NCBI GenBank assembly: GCA_965205905.1 | Contig: CBDBHZ010000001.1 | Span: 124,001 to 188,000, forward strand | Source: JAHZMA01 sp965205905 | Lineage (GTDB): Bacteria > Pseudomonadota > Alphaproteobacteria > JABAAW01 > JAHZMA01 | Direction of reading: 5' to 3' | Length of the DNA: 64,000 nucleotides | Part shown: positions 9,780 through 18,268 of the stretch, in pieces | Layout: each line of letters opens with the position of its first letter | Numbering within the stretch: position 1 is the stretch's first letter | The notes under the pieces: model-generated | Databases searched by the model: none | What the model saw: the letters and a program-made list of their open reading frames with translations, nothing else | Told to the model about the DNA's origin: nothing | Made by a program: the position numbers and the translations under genes

Positions 9780-10702
9780 GCGCGATGAGTGGCATGAGTG
9801 AAATTTACCCTACCGATATTCTCAATCAGTTGCGTGGCACAATAAAGCGTGATGAGCCGATGAAAAAGCATGTCTGGTTTGGGGCAGGTGGCACGGCAGA
9901 TTTGTTTTTTATCCCTGCCGATAATGAAGATTTACAGCTGTTTTTACAGCATAAGCCTGCCAATATGCCTGTTACCACTATCGGCATTGGGTCGAATTTA
10001 TTGGTGCGTGATGGCGGTATTCGTGGCGCGGTGATATGTATGGGCAAAAGTTTCAGCAATCTTAACTATGCTGATGGCATGATTGAGGCAGGCGTGGGTG
10101 TGCCAGATATTCGTTTGGCAAAATTTGCAGCCGAACATAGCTGTATCGGCATGGCATTTTATGCAGGTATACCCGGCACTGTTGGCGGTGCGGTTATCAT
10201 GAATGCAGGCGCGCATGGCTCGGATACATCGGAACATTTGCATGAGATTAATGTGATGCACCCTGATGGCACGATGCAGATATTGCGGAACAGTGCGCTT
10301 GGTTATTCATATCGGCATTCCGAATTGCCACCAGAAGCGATTGTGTTGCGTGCCAGTTTCAAAACCAAGCAGGGTGATAAGGAACAGGCGAAGCAAGCCA
10401 TTACCGACATTCAGCGCAAAAGGCGCGATACTCAACCCGTAGGCGTGCGAACGGGCGGTTCTACATTCAAAAATCCAGCAGGGCATAGCGCGTGGAAACT
10501 GATTGATGCGGCGGGTTTGCGAATGGCAAAAATAGGCGATGCGATGATGGCAGAAAAACATTGTAATTTCATGATTAATTGCGGCAAGGCAAGCGGTGAG
10601 GATTTGGAAAATCTAGGCGAATATGTGCGCAAAACAGTCAATGAAAATTCTAACATTATGCTAGAATGGGAGATTAAAAGATTGGGCGAAAAGCCCGAAT
10701 AA
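9776..10702 (+). CDS. murB: UDP-N-acetylenolpyruvoylglucosamine reductase MurB
   Basis: MurB is the FAD-dependent reductase that turns UDP-GlcNAc-enolpyruvate into UDP-MurNAc. Recognisable segments are TTIGIGSNLLVRDGGIRG (FAD binding), GIPGTVGGAVIMNAGA, the YSYRHSEL tyrosine region of the short type II class, and GGSTFKNP with the catalytic serine. The frame is open further upstream into murC, but GTG at 9776 overlaps the murC stop and has GAGG seven bases before it. ATG at 9785 is an alternative. The product is about 308 residues, the usual size. Confidence 0.95.
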   Translation: MSAMSGMSEIYPTDILNQLRGTIKRDEPMKKHVWFGAGGTADLFFIPADNEDLQLFLQHKPANMPVTTIGIGSNLLVRDGGIRGAVICMGKSFSNLNYADGMIEAGVGVPDIRLAKFAAEHSCIGMAFYAGIPGTVGGAVIMNAGAHGSDTSEHLHEINVMHPDGTMQILRNSALGYSYRHSELPPEAIVLRASFKTKQGDKEQAKQAITDIQRKRRDTQPVGVRTGGSTFKNPAGHSAWKLIDAAGLRMAKIGDAMMAEKHCNFMINCGKASGEDLENLGEYVRKTVNENSNIMLEWEIKRLGEKPE

Positions 10703-10723
10703 AAGAATGGTAAGAGAATAATC

Positions 10724-11686
10724 ATGCGTAAATTTAAGAGAGATGAAGTTAACATTTTAGTGCTATCGGGCGGATGGTCATCGGAACGCGAGGTATCGCT
10801 GGTTTCGGGGAAAAACTGTGCCGATGCGCTGAAACAAACTGGCTGGAACGCGCATTTTTACGATTTAACAGGCAGTGTGATTGGCTTTGTCAATGATTTA
10901 CAGAACATAAAGCCTGATTTGGTATTTAACGCCTTGCATGGCACTTATGGCGAAGATGGCGCGATAGCGGGCTTGCTGAATATGATGGGCATTGCTTATA
11001 CTCATTCGGGCATTGCCGCAAGCGCGGTGGCGATGGATAAATTACTCACCAAACAGTTTCTAACACCGCTTGGCATAAAATTTGCTGAAAGCTACGATAT
11101 GAGCGGGATTTATCATCTCGCTGGGTTGAAGAAAAAATGTCCGCTAAAACCTCCTTATGTGCTAAAGCCGATTAGGGAGGGGTCTAGCAGAGGCATTTAC
11201 ATTATCGGGGCTGATGATATTCCCGATATGTCGGAGGAAAAAAACATGTCGCAAGACTACATGGCAGAAAGCTATGTGAGTGGTAGAGAACTAACCGTTG
11301 CCGTGCTAGATAATTATGGCGCGCTTGGCGTGACAGAATTATTGCCAAAGCAAGGCTTTTATGATTATCATGCAAAATATAGTGATGGCGTTACCACCCA
11401 TATTTGCCCCGCAAACATATCAGAAAAATTGGCGAAACAATGCCGCGCCCAATCGGAAATAGCGCATGATGCACTTGGTTGCAAGCAGGTGAGCCGTTCG
11501 GATTTTCGCTATGATGAACAGAATGACGCACTTTATTTTTTGGAAATTAACACCCATCCGGGTATGACCTCACTCTCATTAGTGCCAGAACAAGCCAAAT
11601 TGCATGGCATTGAATTTACAGATTTATGTGATTTATTGGTTGAAGCTGCGCTTGATGATGGGCCTGATAATGGGAAAGTGTCATGA
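10724..11686 (+). CDS. ddl: D-alanine--D-alanine ligase
   Basis: The enzyme makes the D-Ala-D-Ala dipeptide used by the MurF half of the fusion. It is an ATP-grasp protein of 320 residues with the N-terminal LSGGWSSEREVSLVSG loop, NALHGTYGEDG near residue 67, KPIREGSSRG in the ATP-binding part and the C-terminal EINTHPGMT metal and substrate loop. It sits between murB and ftsQ, as in other alphaproteobacterial dcw clusters. Its end overlaps ftsQ by four bases. Confidence 0.95.
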   Translation: MRKFKRDEVNILVLSGGWSSEREVSLVSGKNCADALKQTGWNAHFYDLTGSVIGFVNDLQNIKPDLVFNALHGTYGEDGAIAGLLNMMGIAYTHSGIAASAVAMDKLLTKQFLTPLGIKFAESYDMSGIYHLAGLKKKCPLKPPYVLKPIREGSSRGIYIIGADDIPDMSEEKNMSQDYMAESYVSGRELTVAVLDNYGALGVTELLPKQGFYDYHAKYSDGVTTHICPANISEKLAKQCRAQSEIAHDALGCKQVSRSDFRYDEQNDALYFLEINTHPGMTSLSLVPEQAKLHGIEFTDLCDLLVEAALDDGPDNGKVS

Positions 11687-12759
11687 TTAAAATCGCCCGT
11701 GATGACTACGATGAACATAATTTTGCTGATGATGCCGATGATGATTTTGCCGATGATGATTTCAGCGAACAAGAGCAATCGCCTGAAAGCCCAGAAGATG
11801 ATGACGCTGATGATGCTGATGCTGATGTTACCCCCGAAGAAGATTATGAAGAATATGAGGTTGATGATGCCCCAGAAAATGATAATGAAGAGGAATCTAG
11901 CTTTGATGCGCCACCGATAAGCCACTTTGCCAGTCATAATGTAACGCATCAAGAAACATCATCATCATCACCTGCTGCACAAAATATGCTTCATAAAAAT
12001 TTTCTATCAATGAAATTCACCAAATCAATATTGGTTTGGCTGTTTGGCTGTGTCATTACTTTATGGATGTTTTGGGGCAGTGGTTTTTACACCATGACAA
12101 AATATGGCGGGCTTTCATTGCGCGATGTTCAAATCTATAATTTGGATAAAACCAACTATGATGAATTATTGGCGCAAGCCAATTTAGAGTTAGGCGAGTC
12201 GATATTTAAGGTTGATTTGCAACAAACCAAAATGGCGATTGATGAATTGCCATGGGTAGAGCAAAGCCATATTGTGCGTGTGTTGCCCGGTAGCGTGCAT
12301 ATTTATATCACCGAACATCGCCCGGTTGCGATTTGGCAACAAAATGGACAAAAAACGCTGGTTTCTCACGATGGTAGCCCGATTGGTGCGGTTGAAAATT
12401 TTACCGATTACGAAAATTTACCGGTGATTACGGGGGAGTCTGCACCGCAATCATTCACTTTATTGCAAAGCGTGTTGGAATCCTATCCAGCATTGCAACA
12501 TGCGTTGCGCGGTGCCAAAATGTCACGGGCAGCGCGATGGACAATTTATCTGGAGAATGGCACATTGGTGCATCTGCCAATCCATAATATTGATGAGGCG
12601 TTTATTCGCTTACGTTGGCTAGACCAGCAATTTCAAGTGTTATCGTTTCAATCATCAGTGATTGATTTACGGGTGCGCGATAGGGCGGCGATTGGTGAGC
12701 GCACCATACCCGTTGCGGTGCAAAACAAAACGGATGATAGCGCCCAAGCATCATCGTAA
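11683..12759 (+). CDS. ftsQ: Cell division protein FtsQ with a long acidic cytoplasmic N terminus
   Basis: FtsQ is a bitopic divisome scaffold that recruits FtsB/FtsL and later proteins. The 358-residue product has an unusually acidic N-terminal tail of about 105 residues, made mostly of Asp, Glu and Ala. A single membrane span follows near residues 115-135 (ILVWLFGCVITLWMFWG). A POTRA domain starts with LRDVQIYNL and includes the family segment LPWVEQSHIVRVLPG. The C-terminal beta domain contains VIDLRVRDR. Overlap with ddl and closeness to ftsA fit the standard order. Confidence 0.93.
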   Translation: MIKIARDDYDEHNFADDADDDFADDDFSEQEQSPESPEDDDADDADADVTPEEDYEEYEVDDAPENDNEEESSFDAPPISHFASHNVTHQETSSSSPAAQNMLHKNFLSMKFTKSILVWLFGCVITLWMFWGSGFYTMTKYGGLSLRDVQIYNLDKTNYDELLAQANLELGESIFKVDLQQTKMAIDELPWVEQSHIVRVLPGSVHIYITEHRPVAIWQQNGQKTLVSHDGSPIGAVENFTDYENLPVITGESAPQSFTLLQSVLESYPALQHALRGAKMSRAARWTIYLENGTLVHLPIHNIDEAFIRLRWLDQQFQVLSFQSSVIDLRVRDRAAIGERTIPVAVQNKTDDSAQASS

Positions 12760-12763
12760 TCGC

Positions 12764-12776
12764 TTCATTAACCAAA
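12764..12776 (+). promoter_or_regulatory. 13-base motif TTCATTAACCAAA shared by the ftsA and ftsZ leaders
   Basis: The identical 13 bases occur 16 bases before the ftsA start and 11 bases before the ftsZ start (51658-51670), although the genes are 37.6 kb apart. It contains TTAACCA, which matches the half-site TTAACCAT of the alphaproteobacterial cell-cycle regulator CtrA. A full TTAA-N7-TTAA pair is not seen, so CtrA binding is only a suggestion. Confidence 0.45.
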
Positions 12777-12792
12777 GTTTTTCGGGGGAAAA

Positions 12793-14094
12793 ATGGAACA
12801 AGCCATAGATATTCTAAATGATGTGCAAGATGATTTGCGCATGACACCCACTATTATCGCCAAACCTTTGGTGATTATAGATATTGGCGCTAGCAGTATT
12901 ACAGGGCTTGCGGTAACCACCAAACCATTTATGATTAAGGCATGGGCGCAAGTGAAAAGTGAGGGGGTTTTTGGTGAGAATTTTCCGCATTTCAATCAAT
13001 TAAGCCATGTGATACAGGATTTGATGGGCAGGCTAACCACCCAATTAATGCACCCGATTGATGAGGCGGTGCTTTGTTTTTCAGGCGCGCATTTGCATCT
13101 TGAAACTCTAAATTTTCAAAAGCACCTACCGCCTGAGGGGTTTAATCGGCAAGGCATTCAGCAATGGCTTGTAGCTGCGTATCACGCGCATTGCAATGAT
13201 GATAGCGCAGATGAATCTGATAAAAAACACTCACTCAAAAATGTAACATTACATGCCCTTATGAAAGAGATTTATATCGATAGAAAATTATGCGAAAATT
13301 TTAATCAACTGCCACCGCATCACTATCATAAGGGCAGGCAAATACATGTTACGCTGAATCTGATAAAAATGAAACAGCATCTTATCCATAATTTAACAGA
13401 ATTATTGGCATTGGTTGATGTAAAAATCAGCAAAATTGTTGCCGCCCCCTATGCCGATTTTTTGGCACTCAAAGAAATGATGTTGCTAGATACCCAAGTG
13501 GCAATCTGCCATATCGGGATGCACCGCATCACGGTTAGCTATTTTGATAATGATATGTTGCAATATATCCGCACCGCGCAATTAGGCAGTAACGATATTA
13601 CCAAAGATGTGATGGAAGCGTTTGCGATTGATTGGCAGCAGGCTGAAAAGCTGAAATGCGAAAAGGGCTTTGCTCTGGTATCGGAAGAAAGCATGTTGGT
13701 GAAAGATTATCGCCCCTCGCAATATACCAAACAGATTGTTCATGCCAAGAATATGGGCGCGGATATGTCGGCATTACTGCCACGCATTATCACGCCACGC
13801 ATTGAAGAAATTTTTGATTGCACCAATAAATTGCTCAAAGATATGCCACAATCGGCATTGATTGTGTTATCGGGCGCAGGCACACAATTACCGGGTATTG
13901 TTTCGGTGGCGCGCAATTATTGTAAAAGGCGGGTGTTGCTTGCACCATACCGCTTGGCAAATGTTTTGCTAGATGAACATCACGAGAAAATGATTGATGA
14001 TACAGCAATGATGCGCGAGAAAAACGCTGATGTGCTAACAGGGCTGGGCATGGCATATTTTGTAAGAGACGGCATGTTTGAGGCTATTATCTAA
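12793..14094 (+). CDS. ftsA: Cell division protein FtsA
   Basis: FtsA is the actin-like protein that tethers FtsZ filaments to the membrane. The sequence shows the phosphate-1 loop VIIDIGASSITGLAV near residue 26, the LVDVKISKIVAAPYAD subdomain junction, a LGSNDITKDV segment near 260 and the adenosine motif IVLSGAGTQLPGI near residue 355. At 433 residues it is normal in size. Conserved actin-type loops are present but fairly diverged. The next gene is not ftsZ: the cluster breaks here and ftsZ is found at 51682. Confidence 0.93.
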   Translation: MEQAIDILNDVQDDLRMTPTIIAKPLVIIDIGASSITGLAVTTKPFMIKAWAQVKSEGVFGENFPHFNQLSHVIQDLMGRLTTQLMHPIDEAVLCFSGAHLHLETLNFQKHLPPEGFNRQGIQQWLVAAYHAHCNDDSADESDKKHSLKNVTLHALMKEIYIDRKLCENFNQLPPHHYHKGRQIHVTLNLIKMKQHLIHNLTELLALVDVKISKIVAAPYADFLALKEMMLLDTQVAICHIGMHRITVSYFDNDMLQYIRTAQLGSNDITKDVMEAFAIDWQQAEKLKCEKGFALVSEESMLVKDYRPSQYTKQIVHAKNMGADMSALLPRIITPRIEEIFDCTNKLLKDMPQSALIVLSGAGTQLPGIVSVARNYCKRRVLLAPYRLANVLLDEHHEKMIDDTAMMREKNADVLTGLGMAYFVRDGMFEAII

Positions 14095-14200
14095 CGATAT
14101 TATTCCGCCCTTTACATTGTGCATATCTTTTATTATTGTTTACAATCGTCTCATCATTCGCTACTGTGCCATCAGAATTTAATATATAGGGAGAGATATT

Positions 14201-15241
14201 ATGAGATTCATCATTAAAACATTGATTGTGGTGTTCAGTTGCCTATTTTTAAGCATCGGTTCGGCATTGGCTGCGGGGCAAGTGGTTTTGTATAACTGGT
14301 TTGAATATATGCCACCAGAATTGCTCAAAAAATTCACCAAAGAAACGGGCATTAAAGTGGTGGAGCATACTTACGATTCTAATGAAGAAATGCTAGAAAA
14401 GTTGCAAAAAGGCGGTCTTGGAAAATATGATTTGGCGGTGCCTGCTGAATATTCGGTAAAATTGATGATTGAAGAAGGCATGTTAGGCACGCTTAAATCG
14501 GGTGAGCTTGCCAATAAAGGCAATATCCAAATGCAATGGATGGATATTTGGTTTGATAATGGGCGCAACCATTCGATTCCATATCAATGGGGGTCAACAT
14601 CATTCTCGGTGAATCGCGATATTTATAAAGGCTTTATTGATAGTCTTGCTGTTTTGTTTAACCCGCCCGCCGCATTATCAGGTAAAATCAGTGTGCTTGA
14701 TAGCCCCGATGAGGTGTTGGCAATGGCGGCACTCTATCTTGGCATTCCGCAATGCACCACAGACCGTAAACAGATTGAAAAACTTGATAGCACATTGCAA
14801 AAAGCCAAAAAACATTGGGCTGCTTTTAATTCTGAAAGCGCAGAATATGAAGTTGCACAAGGCAATGTTGCGGTGGCGATGGTTTATAATGGCGATTCTG
14901 CAAGGGTGCGCGAAGAAGGTGCTAATGTAGAATATATTTACGCAAAAGAAGGCTATATTATATGGGCGGATAGTCTTGTGTTGCTCAAAAATGCGCCTAA
15001 TCGTGCCAATGCTTTGAAATTTATGGATTTTCTGTTAGTGCCTGAAAATGTGGCGATACTCACAAATTACACACGCTATTTAGCAGGGGTAAAAAATGTA
15101 ACGCCATTGCTAGATGATGATTTGCGCGTTTTGCCTGAAAATAATCCATTCCATTCGGCAGGCGCACCAATTTTTGTTACAGGTTGTGACCAAAAAACAC
15201 AACGGCTTTATGATAGAATTTGGGCAAATGTTCAGAAATAA
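14201..15241 (+). CDS. PotD/PotF-like polyamine ABC transporter periplasmic binding protein, copy 1
   Basis: This is a 346-residue extracellular solute-binding protein with a signal peptide ending at about Ala-24 (GSALAAG). The start of the mature part, LYNWFEYMPPELLKKF, and the segment QWGSTSFSVN are typical of spermidine/putrescine binding proteins. No permease or ATPase gene lies beside it, so partners must be elsewhere. The next gene is a close paralogue in tandem. GGGAGAG precedes the ATG. A polyamine ligand is inferred from the family only. Confidence 0.85.
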   Translation: MRFIIKTLIVVFSCLFLSIGSALAAGQVVLYNWFEYMPPELLKKFTKETGIKVVEHTYDSNEEMLEKLQKGGLGKYDLAVPAEYSVKLMIEEGMLGTLKSGELANKGNIQMQWMDIWFDNGRNHSIPYQWGSTSFSVNRDIYKGFIDSLAVLFNPPAALSGKISVLDSPDEVLAMAALYLGIPQCTTDRKQIEKLDSTLQKAKKHWAAFNSESAEYEVAQGNVAVAMVYNGDSARVREEGANVEYIYAKEGYIIWADSLVLLKNAPNRANALKFMDFLLVPENVAILTNYTRYLAGVKNVTPLLDDDLRVLPENNPFHSAGAPIFVTGCDQKTQRLYDRIWANVQK

Positions 15242-15266
15242 ATGTTACTGATAAAGGAGAGATACC

Positions 15267-16307
15267 ATGAGACTCATCATCAAAACATTGATTGTTTCGT
15301 TTAGTTGTATGTTTTTATCCATCGGCTCGGCATTGGCTGCAGGGCAAGTGATTTTGTATAATTGGTCTGAATATATGCCACCAGAATTGCTGAAAAAATT
15401 CACCAAAGAAACTGGCATTAAAGTGGTGGAGCAAACCTACGATTCCAATGAAGAAATGCTAAAAAAATTGCAAAAAGACGGTATCGGCAAATATGATTTG
15501 GCAGTGCCGGGCGAACATTTGATAACAGCGATGATTGAAGAGGGTCTGTTAGACAAGATTGGAGGAGACGAGCTTGCCAATAGAAAAAATATCGAACCGC
15601 AATGGCTGAATATTTGGTTTGATAATGGGCGCAACTATTCGCTTCCATATCAATGGGGGTCAACATCATTCTCGGTGAATCGCGATATTTATGACAACCC
15701 TGTTAATAGTCTTGGTATTTTGTTTAACTCGCCCGCCGCATTATCAGGTCAAATCAGTATGCTGGATAGTGCTGATGACGTGCTGGCAATGGCGGCACTC
15801 TATCTTGGCATTCCGCAATGCACCACAGACCGCAAACAAATTGAAAAGCTTGATAGCACATTGCAAAAAGTCAAGAAACATTGGGCATCTTTTAATTCTG
15901 ATGACCCAACAGCTGAATTGGCGCAAGGCAATGTTACGGTGGCGATGGTTTATAATGGCGATTCAGCAAGGACGCGCGAAGAAGGTGCCAATATAGAATA
16001 TATCTATGCAAAAGAAGGCTATATTATATGGGCAGATAGTCTTGTATTGCTCAAAGAAGCGCCCAATCGCGAGAATGCGCTAAAATTTATGGATTTTCTG
16101 TTAGTGCCTGAAAATGTGGCAATACTCACAAATTACACGCGATATTCAGCAGGGGTAAAGAATGTAGCGCCATTGCTAGATGATGATTTACGGACCTTAC
16201 CTGAAAATAATCCATCTCATTTGGCAGGCATACCAACTTTTGTTAAAAGCTGTGACCAAAAAACGCAACGGCTTTATGATAGAATTTGGGCAAAGGTGAA
16301 GAAATAA
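15267..16307 (+). CDS. PotD/PotF-like polyamine ABC transporter periplasmic binding protein, copy 2
   Basis: This tandem paralogue of the preceding gene has the same 346-residue length, with long near-identical stretches such as CTTDRKQIEKLDSTLQK and the whole signal peptide region. It differs in surface-loop segments (for example residues 85-112 and 143-150). Ligand-contact regions such as QWGSTSFSVN and KEGYIIWADSL are the same. AAAGGAGAG precedes the ATG. The pair looks like a recent duplication that is beginning to diverge; a 25-base gap suggests cotranscription. Confidence 0.85.
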   Translation: MRLIIKTLIVSFSCMFLSIGSALAAGQVILYNWSEYMPPELLKKFTKETGIKVVEQTYDSNEEMLKKLQKDGIGKYDLAVPGEHLITAMIEEGLLDKIGGDELANRKNIEPQWLNIWFDNGRNYSLPYQWGSTSFSVNRDIYDNPVNSLGILFNSPAALSGQISMLDSADDVLAMAALYLGIPQCTTDRKQIEKLDSTLQKVKKHWASFNSDDPTAELAQGNVTVAMVYNGDSARTREEGANIEYIYAKEGYIIWADSLVLLKEAPNRENALKFMDFLLVPENVAILTNYTRYSAGVKNVAPLLDDDLRTLPENNPSHLAGIPTFVKSCDQKTQRLYDRIWAKVKK

Positions 16308-16324
16308 ATGTTAGTGCCAAGATA

Positions 16325-17203
16325 ATGCCAAATAATCAAACTGCTTTTATTTTTGCACATGGCTCGTGGCATGGCGCATGGGCATGGAATCTCATCACCA
16401 CTGCCTTAAACAATCAGGGTTTTCAAACTTTTGCAATGGATTTACCGGGACATGGGCTTGATGCCAAACTACCCGCATCATACCTAGCACGCCCGTTAGA
16501 TAAAGAGGCTTTTGCCAATGAACCCTCGCCAATTTCAAAATTCACCGCCCAAGATTATGGCGATAAAGTGCTGGAATCTGTGGCGCAAGCGCAAAAATCG
16601 GGCGCGCAGAAAATCTATCTGGTCGCGCATTCTATGGGCGGTATCGCAACCACATTTGCGGCTGCCAAATTGCCAGAAGCTATTACTGGCTTGGTTTATC
16701 TCACCGCAGTTATCCCTATCGGTGATGCGCCGGGTGGCAAATATATTAGCCTGCCTGAACATATAGAAAATAGCAAAATCGCTAATATTTTAGTATCAGA
16801 TGCAGGTGCGATTGGCGCGTTACGCATTGACCCCGCAAGTGGTGATAAAGCCTATCAGGCAGCGGCGAAAGAGGCTTTGATGGCAGATGTTTCTGATGAT
16901 TTATTTTATGCCGTGATGAATCTATGCACCCCTGATGCGCCCGCAATGATTTATGGCGAAGTGCCTGACTATCAAGCGGGGTTTGATAGGATTCCGCGCT
17001 ATATGGTGCGATGCACGGAAGATAAATTGCTAGTGCCAGCGGCGACTGATGCGATGATTGCCGATATGAAAGCAAATTATCCGAATGCCAAAATTGAAAC
17101 ATTTGATATGGCATCATCGCATGAGGTGATATTCTCAAAGCCCGATGATGTTGTGGCATTGTTGGTGAAGATTGCGACAGACACTTCCGCTAATATTGAG
17201 TAA
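16325..17203 (+). CDS. Alpha/beta-hydrolase (esterase-like)
   Basis: The protein of about 292 residues has the alpha/beta-hydrolase fold: an oxyanion-hole segment FAHGSWHGAWAWN at the N terminus, the nucleophile elbow VAHSMGG near residue 111, and a late SSHEV histidine. It resembles the small esterases that include plant methylesterase-type proteins. The frame is open into the previous gene, but ATG at 16325 starts directly before the first beta strand. The substrate is unknown. Its 17-base spacing suggests an operon with the two binding proteins. Confidence 0.8.
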   Translation: MPNNQTAFIFAHGSWHGAWAWNLITTALNNQGFQTFAMDLPGHGLDAKLPASYLARPLDKEAFANEPSPISKFTAQDYGDKVLESVAQAQKSGAQKIYLVAHSMGGIATTFAAAKLPEAITGLVYLTAVIPIGDAPGGKYISLPEHIENSKIANILVSDAGAIGALRIDPASGDKAYQAAAKEALMADVSDDLFYAVMNLCTPDAPAMIYGEVPDYQAGFDRIPRYMVRCTEDKLLVPAATDAMIADMKANYPNAKIETFDMASSHEVIFSKPDDVVALLVKIATDTSANIE

Positions 17204-17212
17204 CAGCAACCC

Positions 17213-17450
17213 ACTCCTCCGCCATTATTATGCACAGCGGGGGGATTTTAAGGGTGAGGTTTGCCCGCCATTGGTACAAGGGCAAACCGAAAGTGGCAAG
17301 AGGCGTCTGCTTGGCAAATTGTCCAACGGACAAAAGTTTGACAAGCGCGCATCGAGAAGCCAGTCCGCACCCCCCTTGATACAAAATACGAAATCGGGGT
17401 TCTTTGCAAGCATGGATTCCCGTATTCACGGGGGCAGGCTCCATATATAA
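17213..17450. repeat. Mosaic palindromic repeat block with a long core, before tRNA-Arg
   Basis: The block starts with the flank TATGCACAGCGGGGGG and holds a core of about 140 bases ending in CCCCCCTTGATA. Its inner part is nearly the reverse complement of 27045-27240, and part of it recurs at 46085-46175. A second piece, ATTCACGGGGGCAGGCTCC, matches 43112-43130. The block ends in CCATATATAA directly against the 3' end of tRNA-Arg. Open frames here are translations of the repeat. Confidence 0.85.
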
Positions 17451-17527
17451 TGGCGCATCCGGCGAGATTCGAACTCACGACCTCTGCCTTCGGAGGGCAG
17501 CACTCTATCCAGCTGAGCTACGGATGC
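17451..17527 (-). tRNA. tRNA-Arg (anticodon CCG)
   Basis: The reverse complement folds as a complete cloverleaf: acceptor GCATCCG/CGGATGC, anticodon arm CTGCC-CTCCGAA-GGCAG with anticodon CCG, and T loop TTCGAAT. The discriminator is G and CCA is encoded. A repeat block abuts the 3' end with no spacer, and another lies about 45 bases upstream of the 5' end. Confidence 0.95.
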
Positions 17528-17570
17528 AATCACGCGTCATTCATAACATAATCTGTTTATAGTATCAAGG

Positions 17571-17718
17571 GACATTAGTATCCGCTAGAATTTTAGCAAA
17601 GCTAAAATTCGCTAGTAGGGGGCTTTACGACCTTGCTAATCGCAAGGACGCCCCCTATACCCCCACCGTTAACATCCCCCCGTCTGCACGGGGGCAATTC
17701 CCCTCTCCGCCGTCTTTC
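17571..17718. repeat. Mosaic palindromic repeat block between tRNA-Arg and a truncated gene
   Basis: It starts with ATTAGTATCCGCTAGAATT and a hairpin (CTAGAATTTTAGC, loop AAA, GCTAAAATTC). Next comes a GGGGGCTTTACGACC core whose inner CCTTGCGATTAGCAAGG is also found, inverted, at 55842-55858. It ends in CCCCCCGTCTGCACGGGGGC and a GCCGTCTTTCCC tail resembling 23936-23950. The last part supplies the false C terminus of the truncated oxidoreductase. Confidence 0.8.
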
Positions 17719-17966
17719 CCGGCCGCTAGTTTTTGATAAAGCTGTAGGCTGTGTTTTTTCAGTGCCAGCATGGTTTGATTGCCACCAAATTGCGTAACTT
17801 GGGCTGCGGCATGCCATGTTGAGCCAGAGGTAAGACTATCGCGCTCCACCAAAACGGCATCGGTAATGCCCTCTTGCGTGAGGTGATATAGCACCGAGCA
17901 ACCTGCAACACCGCCACCAATCACCACCACATCGGCATGGTTCTTAAATTTTTGTGTGTCATTCAT
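17655..17966 (-). pseudogene. Truncated FAD-dependent oxidoreductase (dimethylglycine/sarcosine dehydrogenase-like N terminus)
   Basis: The first ~80 residues are a textbook FAD Rossmann start: VVVIGGGVAGCSVLYHLTQ, then LVERDSLTSGSTWHAAA as in the dimethylglycine/sarcosine dehydrogenase family, whose members have 400-850 residues. The ATG has a strong AAGGAG about eight bases upstream. After LQLYQKLA the frame runs into repeat DNA (GKDGGEGNCPRADGG) and stops, for about 103 residues in all. The FAD-binding start alone cannot form an enzyme, so this is a gene remnant cut by a repeat insertion or deletion. Confidence 0.8.
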
Positions 17967-18035
17967 GGGGGTGTCTCCTTATATGTTGTTGCGTCATTAT
18001 GTTACTCAAAATGACGCAGAGAAGCAAGGGGTTAG

Positions 18036-18112
18036 GTGTTTTATAGCGACACGCACCGCCTGCGAGTATTAAACACAGCGGGGGCAAGCCCCCCGCCATA
18101 ATCAATATAAAC
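18036..18112. repeat. Short repeat copy with GCGGGGG/CCCCCGC hairpin
   Basis: The sequence contains GACACGCACCGCC, GAGTATTAAACACAGCGGGGG and CCCCCCGCC, with a perfect hairpin GCGGGGG CAAG CCCCCCGC. It matches the outer flank of the larger repeat blocks. The rest of the 17967-18268 gap holds the promoter region of the next gene. Confidence 0.7.
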
Positions 18113-18206
18113 ACCGCTTACACCGGTTCTCAAATTTTTTTATAGATATTTACAAAAAAATATTTAAAATAGCTTTACATCTCTAAAATTTATGCTACAG
18201 TCGTTA

Positions 18207-18223
18207 ATATAGTATTACTATAT
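18207..18223. promoter_or_regulatory. Perfect palindrome ATATAGTA-T-TACTATAT upstream of the PHP hydrolase gene
   Basis: An 8-1-8 inverted repeat lies 45 bases before the start codon at 18269, just after a plausible TTTACA (16 bases) TACAGT promoter. The position fits an operator. No regulator gene is adjacent. Confidence 0.35.
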
Positions 18224-18268
18224 CCACATTTAACTATCAGAATAAACCTAATAAAGAGAGAGAGAATC

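Noticed and set aside
17172..17478. Open frames on both strands over the tRNA-Arg upstream block
   Set aside because: They translate repeat DNA; similar peptides arise from the 26963-27222 and 45987-46250 blocks, and they have no ribosome site or independent conservation.
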